Below are positions 57,001 to 64,000 of a stretch of DNA of 64,000 nucleotides, one piece after another. Origin of the DNA: Episyrphus balteatus (Eukaryota; Arthropoda; Insecta; Diptera; Syrphidae); NCBI RefSeq assembly GCF_945859705.1, contig NC_079134.1, forward strand, positions 36,532,576 through 36,596,575, written 5' to 3'. Each line of letters opens with the position of its first letter. Positions within the stretch are counted from its first letter, which is position 1. The notes under the pieces were generated by a model that ran no database searches, was not told the origin of the DNA, and worked only from the letters and a program-made list of their open reading frames with translations. Position numbers and translations under genes: made by a program.

Positions 57001-57670
57001 TTTCTTTATTTATATTTCTTTCTTTCTTTTTTTTTTTTTGTTGTTCTGTTTTTTTTCTCTCTGGACATCGTTTGGTGGACACTCAACGAGGAAGACATGC
57101 AACCGAACACCCGGTCGGTCTTTGTGGACCTTTGTATGGGGTAGAAGCATATGGTTAAGCGGATTTTTGTTTCTTTTTTTTTTTATCTTCTTGCACCTTG
57201 GGTCTCATATTTTATACAGTAACATGCAATGTACTCAACTTATATTTCAAAAGGGATTGGAAAAAATAAAAAAATACAAAAAGTTAAAATAGCAAACGGC
57301 TACTTGTTGGTTGGGCTGTTGCGTCGTCTGGATCTGGACAAAAGAGCATTGACTGCCAAATGAGGTAGTTAAGTTTTATCACTTTTATTTTTCCCTATAT
57401 ACATACATATAATGGCAAGATGACGATGAGTTATTGTAAAAAAAAGGCGGGCGATGTGATAAGGGAGGTTGAATTAAACCATTTTAAGCTTATTAAGATG
57501 ATTTAAGTCTTAGTTAAGTTAAGCTTTAAAAGAATAAAGTTTGAGAAGAACTAAGACGTTCTTCCAGAGATCTAGAACAACCAAGACGTGTCTGATTCAG
57601 GACAGAAAAGTTTTTTCGGGCTTTGTTTGAGGACAAAATCTACTTTGAATTGTAGAGGCCTTAAGGTGCT
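54027..57670. other. Intronic, no gene seen
   Basis: The 54015-54523 and 56145-56926 frames are of moderate length but overlap opposite-strand frames and consist of low-complexity or simple-repeat translations (Thr, Arg and Asp runs from GACGACGA-like sequence at 56480-56640). No domain was recognised. Confidence 0.45.
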
Positions 57671-60245
57671 GCACAGTGCGGTATTTAGGTTTTCGAACCT
57701 GGCCAAAAATATTTGGGCACATTTTTCACACCAAATAGGTACCAAATGTTGTTTCATCAAGTAGTTTTTGAGAAACTAAGTTTAAAAGAAAACATTTTTT
57801 TCGTTTTTTAAGTGATTCTGTATAAAATTTTGCAATATTATGGACCTATTTTATCATTATTTAATGACCTGGGCATTATTGCACCAACCACTTTGCACTT
57901 TGCAACTTTGCAAAACAATACTTTTCTGCAAAGTAAAAGTGCAAAGTGTTGCACCAAAAATTAAAAGTTCCCCACTTTACACTTTGCAATCTTTGATGTT
58001 TTCTTGCAAAGCAAAAAGTGCGGACGTTGTACCAACTTAAAATGGAACTTTGCGTAATTAGAAAATTTGCAAAGTAAAGTAATAAATAGTTTCAACTTTT
58101 TTCGTTGTTAAAAAAGGTTGAAATATTCTTTTTTTACTTAAACAATGATATCTTTTGAAATTTTGTTGTACTTTACTCTATCATTTGTTATTTCGTTGGT
58201 TATGGTTACTTAGAATGTTGCTTTTGCTGTAATTTGTTAAAAGAAGAAAATAATATAATTTTTTATATCAATATAATATCATTATTTTAACTTTAAATTG
58301 CAATCATTCTTTGAATGACGGATAATTTTTAATAAGGTGGTTGGCATTTCTAGAGGAGGCTATGTGGCCATGAAGCGAGGGCAGAGGTGCGTTCTTTATT
58401 TTACCATAGTTTACTAATGTTTATAATATCGAACTAAATGGTCAATTGTTTAGTTAGAATTTCTAACTATTTGAAATGGTTCCTAAACTCCTTTTGAAGT
58501 GTCAAATAGTCACGATTCGTAACCTTTTCCAACTCACTACCATGATACGAGTTTAGTGAGTTGTTGATCTAAGAAATAAGATGTTTGGTTTTCATGACAA
58601 TTCAAACATTTTTATTACTTTTATTAATCAGCGGAAAAATAAAATTAAAATGGAATTTTTGAAATGATGGGAAAAAATGTATAAAAAATAAAAACATGAC
58701 TTTTTGGTTATAATAAAGGAATTGGAATTATTCTAAAAAAAATTGGTCGTTTGATAGTTTAACATTATCTAACAACAAATCGTTCCTAAATGATTTTTAA
58801 AAAGAACACAACAAATTCTAATAATGCCACTTCAACCTCAACATATACTAACCATAGATTAATATTCCCAATATTTAATTATTCCTAATTTCAAAATTCA
58901 TTCTTAAGGGCAGGTCTACCCAAGCAGCCAACTTAAATCTCATGTAAATGAATTTGAATGTACTAGTGCACTTCTCTTTGCCATGATTTCACAGCTTTGA
59001 ATAACATTTTTGCTCTTCGACTCTTTTTTCCCTCAAAGTGAAGCAAAAAAACAAAATGGAAAGCCACACATCACTCACGTACCTATTACTATACTCTTCG
59101 TTTTCAAAAAGTCATTCAAAGCGATTCTTTTAAATTATCATTTAATATACCCGAATTTTACACGAGAAATGGCCATCCGCAAATGAAATTTTGTCTTTGC
59201 ATATTATTGCAAAACTTTGCAGAATTTGATATGGAAAGTGCAGAGTTTTTTTGGTTGGTGCAAAGAAATCGAAGAATTCTCTGCAAATTGGCAAAACTTT
59301 GCACTTTTCAGAAAAGTACTTTGTGCTTTGCAAATTTGTGGTTGGTACAACAAAATTTGCAGAGAAGGAATTTTTGTTTTACTTTTCAAAAAAATAATTT
59401 CCTCTATGCAAATTGTGCAACAGAAATTGCAAAGTTAAAGTGCAAATTTGCAAAATGCAAAGTGCAAAGTGGTTGGTGCAATAGGGCCCTGGTAGTATTA
59501 AGTCAAATATTAAAGATTTCATCCTACGAAATTAAAAAAAAAAAAAAACTGAAATAAACTTTTTCCCCGCGAAACCCTGTTTTTTTTTATTTGCATTAAA
59601 ATTGTTTATTTGCATTTTTTTTTTTAATTAAATTTTTAACGGAGTGCATAATATCAAGAATATTGTGTCAAAACTTTAGTTCGATTGGAGCCAAATTGAC
59701 CAAGTTATGATTTTTTTTAATACTTAGCTTACGAATATTTTATTCCAGAGTTAAAAACATTAAATCGTTCTCCCCGCAACTAACGTTTTCAAAGTCTCAT
59801 AACTTCAAAACTACTGCACTGATTCTTTTGAAATTTGAAACACCATTTCTTTACATATTTTTAATGATATCTCTCGAGGAATTTTCTCAATAATATAATA
59901 CATTCAATGGAATATATTAAATCTATTAGTAAGGGTCATTTTTGAGGAGTTTTTTTTTCAAGGGTCTTTATTTTTTGGGAAGGAGGGACAAACTCGGGCA
60001 AACTCTTGAAATGCAAGATTGTTCTACATATCCAGCAGTTTAATAATATATAGGTTAGACCATGTTGCGGCGTGTTGCGCTGTTTTAAAAACACTAAAGT
60101 TTAAAAAAAAGAACGAAAAAAGTTCAAATTTCTTAAGTGTGTACTTCAAGTCTGGGTATCCACATGTTATGGGAGTTGATCCTGGGGGGCAAAATTGAGA
60201 AATTCGATTTATGACCACGTTTTAGGTAAAATACCGCACTGTGCG
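57671..60245. mobile_element. Inverted-repeat element, GCACAGTGCGGTATTT ends, holding a second element
   Basis: The left end GCACAGTGCGGTATTT is exactly inverted at the right (AAATACCGCACTGTGC). GCT stands directly outside both ends (57668-57670 and 60246-60248), possibly a 3-bp target duplication. If the ends were read as CAGTGCGG (hAT style) no 8-bp duplication fits. The element at 57868-59492 lies inside, leaving about 950 bp of non-coding outer sequence. Confidence 0.7.
57868..59492. mobile_element. Nested inverted-repeat element with CTTTGCA/TGCAAAG repeats
   Basis: The left end, about CCTGGGCATTATTGCACCAA, then CCACTTTGCACTTTGC, is inverted at the right (GCAAAGTGCAAAGTGGTTGG then TGCAATAGGGCCC). 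Many TTTGCA/TGCAAA words follow inside both ends (57887-58070 and 59205-59475). The frames at 59183-59557 are translations of these repeats, which explains their Cys/Lys/Phe bias. hAT-like CAGGGCC at one end, but no matching 8-bp flank was found. Confidence 0.78.
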
Positions 60246-60248
60246 CTG

Positions 60249-61560
60249 TCCATAAGTAAGTAAGTAAGGTACTTGGTTATTCGGAAAAAAAAATTTCTTC
60301 AGTCTTAAAATTGGTCAATATCTTTATCTATTTTCTTGACTGCTTTTGGCTAACAAAAAGTGTGAAAACCTACGACAACCTTCACCCACTTGCCTAAGTA
60401 TTTGATCAAAATCTGACAATTCCGACTTCTGTAATTTTTGAAAATCATTCTTCTAAAACTGCCCAATTTTTCCCTCCCCCTTTTTGTGGCTTCAAGTTCT
60501 AATAAAAGACAGTTAAATTGGAAGAACCACACCCTTAAGTCCTCTCACCATCCAATATTACAAAATTTTAAATAATGTCCTTCTTTCCACTTCTCAATTA
60601 AACACATTTACTCCTTTTTAGGGCAAATACCCCTTCTTGTAAAGCATTTTGTTTGCCCTGAAACTTTTCTGGCCTTCAAATCAAAATTTGTTTCGCACTA
60701 ACAATTGCTCATGATTGTCAAATATATACCTTCTTAGCTAGACATCCGTATATTAAATAGAATATATTTACCTTCATCATGCACACACAAGGATCATCAT
60801 TTGGAATAAGACTTCCTCGAAACTAATTTCAAACTTCCTTCCTCTCTTCTATTTTAAGCCTCTCTTCCATATATTTCTGCCTTCCTTCATTGAATTTGGT
60901 CTTAAATAAATTTTCCGACACAACAAAACTTCATTTCTCACACTCTTGACAACGCAAATATAGGTCGAGAAAAAGATAGATATTATTATGCTACTGCTTG
61001 CAAATTGAAGAAGAAAATTTAAATGTCCTTTAACAAAAGCCCATCAAGTTCTTCCTTCTCCCATCTTCTCCCTGCCAGCAATCAACCAAAAAATAAAAAT
61101 GGGTTTCCTATTTTATATTGCTGATTGTTATCGCATTCTCTAGAAATAGAAATCTCAAGAGCACATCCTTGAGGTAATTTCGTCCAACCAAAACCAATCC
61201 ACCCAAACCAACTAACCAACTTGTATACAAAACATTTTAGGATATTTCTTGTTAAGAGTGTTAAGGACTATCTCTCTCTAATAATATGTATGTATGTAGT
61301 TGAATCCAATATCTATCTGATAAACAAGCATCCTTTTTGAATGTTTGAATTTGACACCAAGAGTGTTAATACAATTTCGAGTGCGACTTGTGAATGGTTT
61401 GATGGGTTTTTTCCTTGATTGAAATTCATGTCCATATAATTTATATCTTTTACATTTTTATTTTGCTTGTTTATATGTATATTTGCAGTTCTATGAATTT
61501 AACACACACACAAAAACTTTGATACTAACATTCTTAAATCATTTTCGATTTGATTTGATC
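60249..61560. other. Intronic, no gene seen
   Basis: Pyrimidine-rich on the plus strand in places (60530-60900). No gene or transposon ends were recognised. It leads up to the candidate recursive splice site. Confidence 0.4.
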
Positions 61561-61579
61561 CTTTGAAATGCTTGACTGA

Positions 61580-61630
61580 GTTTTAACTAATTGAATATTG
61601 TTTTCCTTCTTTTTCATTTCAGGTAAGCTA
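61580..61630 (+). other. Candidate recursive (ratchet) splice site
   Basis: A pyrimidine tract (TTTTCCTTCTTTTTCATTTC) leads to CAG ending at 61622, and GTAAGC starts at the very next base, so acceptor and donor abut with no exon between. A CTAAT branch-point-like word (TTTTAACTAATTG) lies about 35 bases upstream. This is the known layout of zero-length exons that let very long fly introns be removed in steps. It is on the same strand as the RYK-family exon, 52.6 kb after its donor. A chance match cannot be excluded without RNA data. Confidence 0.6.
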
Positions 61631-61879
61631 AATATCCTTGAATGGGAAAGAAACTCACTACCAAATAAGAATGTATTATCGCTGAATGAGGGTTCTTAAC
61701 AGGTTCTAAGGTATTATTAACTTGTCGGAATGCCTTGGTTATACTAAAAAAAGAACAACATTTTAGTTTTATAGGTCTTTACTTTATTTTACTCTAAAAA
61801 TTATTATATTAAGGCTTTTATTTATTTAAAAAAATTTAAGTATCGCAATATTTACAATAATCGCAGTATAATAACGTTT

Positions 61880-63095
61880 GCAATCAAAACGCTTTTGTCG
61901 GCAATCAAATAGTTTTCACGGACATTCAAACAGCTTTCGTGTGGCATCAAACAGTTTTCGCTGGCATCAAAAAGCTTTCATCGGCAATTAAACAGTTTTT
62001 GCTGGCATCAAAAAGCTCAATCGACAGTTAAACAGTTTTCAATGGCAATCAAACAGTTTTCACTGGCATTAGAAACCTTTCATCGGCAAATAAACAGTTT
62101 TCAGTGGCAGTCAAACAGTTTTCGCTGGGATCAAAAATCTTTCATCGGCAATCAAACAGTTTTCAATGGCATTCAAACAGTTTTCAGTGGCAGTCAAACA
62201 GTTTTCGCTAGCATCAAAAACCTTTCATCGGCAGTCAAACAGTTTTCAGTGGCAGTCAAACAGTTTTCGCTGGCATCAAAAATCTTTCATCGGCAATCAA
62301 ACAGTTTTCACTGGCATCAAAAATCTTTCTTCGGCAATCAAACAGTTTTTACTGACAGTCAAACAGTTTTCGCTGACATCAAAAACCTTTCATCGGCAAT
62401 CAAACAGTTTTCAATGGCAGTCACCGGCATTCAAACAGTTTTCACTGGCAGTTAAACAGTTTTCAGTGGCAGTCAAACAGTTTTCGCTGGCATCAAAAAT
62501 CTTTCATCGGCAATCAGACAGTTTTCAATGACAGTCAAACAGTTTTCGCTGACAGTCAAACAGTTTTCGCTGACATCAAAAACCTTTCATCGGCAATCAA
62601 ACAGTTTTCAATGGCAGTCACTGGCATTCAAACAGTTTTCACTGGCAGTCAAACAGTTTTCGCTAGCATCAAAAACCTTTCATCGGCAATCAAACAGTTT
62701 TCAATGGCAGTCAAACAGTTTTCAGTGGCAGTCAAACAATTTTCGCTGGCATCAAAAATCTTTCATCGGCAATCAGACAGTTTTCAATGACAGTCAAACA
62801 GTTTTCGCTGACAGTCAAACAGTTTTCGCTGACATCAAAAACCTTTCATCGGCAATCAAACAGTTTTTAATGGCAGTCACTGGCATTCAAACAGTTTTCA
62901 CTGGCAGTCAAACAGTTTTCGCTAGCATCAAAAACCTTTCATCGGCAATCAAACTGTTTTCAATGACAGTCAAACAGTTTTCACTGGCATCAACATCTTT
63001 CACCGGCAATCAAACAGTTTTCACTGGCAATCAAACAGTTTTCACTGCCAGTCAAACAGATTTCACTGGCAATCAAACAGTTTTCACCGGCACAA
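61880..63095. repeat. 21-bp minisatellite (GGCAGTCAAACAGTTTTC-type), ~57 units
   Basis: The basic unit is about 21 bp, such as GGCAATCAAACAGTTTTCAC plus one base. A variant (GGCATCAAAAACCTTTCATC) is interspersed to give a higher-order repeat of roughly 60-250 bp. Near-identical longer blocks, for example around 62520-62710 and 62780-62950, show recent unequal exchange. As 21 is divisible by three, long frames translating to heptads such as NQTVFTG or KQFSLAV stay open in two phases for up to 217 codons (62528-63181). I see no start context, promoter or splice evidence that they are expressed. Confidence 0.93.
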
Positions 63096-63181
63096 TTCCG
63101 GCGGCTGGAGCCACAATATCAAAGTCGCCCATGACCATTATAAGGTGTTCACTTAGTTTGAAACTTTATCCCTCAATTTAG

Positions 63182-64000
63182 ACAATGATGGCCCATTCTT
63201 AAAAAAAAAATACACAATAGGAAATCCCATTTCGTCCTTAAACATAAAAGATTACTTTCTACCGCTCTATAGAGACCATCAACCGCATATTTATTAATAT
63301 GTAAGTAAAATTTTATATTTTAACTCAAATCCATATACGTACCTACCTCCAAGAATATTGTATAAATCTTTTGAGACAAGACAAATTTCATAGAAAGAAA
63401 AAAAGGATATAAGAAGAGCAGACACAGAACAAAAAGTCTATCGATTATTGTGTCATATGCGATAAACATTAATAGCTTTAAGTTCTTATATAGGAATATT
63501 TGTTGTTGTTCTTTTTTTTGGTGATACCATCAAATGTATAAGATTTTTAAAAGCAAAAGAATGTCTAGCTTATGGATTTTGTCAAATAATAATAATAATA
63601 AAAAAAAAAACAAATTTAATGTTTTTATGACAGGAAAGGTCAACCTTAGAGTTGTATCTTGTGTTTATGAGTTTGAAAGATGAATAGATGACCTTAAAAA
63701 TCTACTTCTAGACTTTAAGAGATGATTTTTATCTTTTATAGATTTTATTATTTTTGTGTCTCAATGTGAGATTTTTTAAGTGCTTTTTGAGGCCATTTTT
63801 AAATCAACATGATTTCGTGTTGAATGGAGCTGAATATTCAACCGCGAGTAATACGGGGTTTACAGAGAGAGGGTTTAATGGAAGATGCTGAAAGCAGTCC
63901 TTTGACCTGCCTGGTTGGATTGCACAGTAAAACCCAAGATTTTTTTTCGCTAGCCCACCCTTAGTTCTAAAATTATAACGGTATTATTTTTTTTCACCTC
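63182..64000. other. Intronic, no gene seen
   Basis: AT-rich sequence with an AAT microsatellite at 63583-63600. No open frame of interest; the window ends within the presumed intron. Confidence 0.45.

Larger units (their letters stand above)
8981..64000 (+). other. First intron of the RYK-family gene (extends past the window)
   Basis: The donor GTAAGTG at 8981 follows the coding exon directly. I scanned the rest of the plus strand for the expected phase-1 continuation of the WIF domain and did not see it. I therefore infer an intron longer than 55 kb. It is filled with nested transposons and tandem arrays and contains a candidate recursive splice site at 61622. The alternative is an unrecognised terminal exon inside the window, such as the weak acceptor at 9394. 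Confidence 0.55.

Noticed and set aside
59142..59557. Cys/Phe-rich frames on both strands
   Set aside because: Translations of CTTTGCA/TGCAAAG subterminal repeats.
61623..61700. Real exon beginning after the CAG at 61622
   Set aside because: Read in phase it gives KLNILEWERNSLPNKNVLSL and a stop shortly after, unlike RYK proteins. The immediate GTAAGC fits a recursive site better.
1..64000. CRISPR-like arrays
   Set aside because: All repeat arrays lack regular unique spacers and occur in a eukaryotic, transposon-rich context.

Overview
The window is AT-rich animal nuclear DNA, most likely from a dipteran fly. It shows intron-style splice signals, a first coding exon typical of the insect RYK/derailed/doughnut receptor family, LOA-type and other non-LTR retrotransposons, and many short hAT-like DNA transposons. 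No prokaryotic gene organisation, rRNA, tRNA or CRISPR array was seen.

The only host coding sequence I can support is a short first exon at 8866-8980 (+). It encodes a signal peptide and the first residues of a WIF-type ligand-binding domain, and ends at a clean GTAAGT donor. No matching second exon was found, so 8981-64000 is read as one first intron of at least 55 kb. At 61622 a pyrimidine tract and CAG acceptor abut a GTAAGC donor directly, the structure of a recursive (ratchet) splice site. This fits a very long insect intron. Positions 1 to about 8800 are upstream intergenic sequence or a distal promoter region, also carrying transposons.

Most of the rest is nested mobile DNA. At 2975-5892 a hAT element (8-bp target duplication) contains a hAT transposase remnant, a foldback and a reverse-transcriptase fragment set inside an 11-bp CpG-rich tandem array. 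At 20560-29021 a hAT element holds a smaller hAT (20896-21685) and an apparently intact LOA-clade retrotransposon (22523-28138, ORF1 plus ORF2, 13-bp target duplication). At 31.6-35.5 kb four DNA elements sit side by side, one with a hAT dimerisation-domain remnant. At 45491-47802 a hAT-like element has TATCGATA palindromes at both ends and a long-inverted-repeat element inside. At 57671-60245 one inverted-repeat element lies inside another. Single MITE-like elements lie at 6.2, 7.0, 11.9, 15.1, 16.4, 41.0, 50.1 and 53.8 kb. Degraded non-LTR fragments lie at 17.0, 19.2 and 49.5 kb. Tandem arrays lie at 37.1-38.2, 40.4-41.0, 51.3 and 61.9-63.1 kb.

The most striking recurring pattern is that several unrelated hAT-like elements each carry their own short word (GTCGCT, CGGGACA, TACTCT, CTACCAAA, TATCGATA) repeated just inside both termini. 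In four of them the word runs in the same orientation at both ends. All calls come from reading the sequence; no database search was possible.
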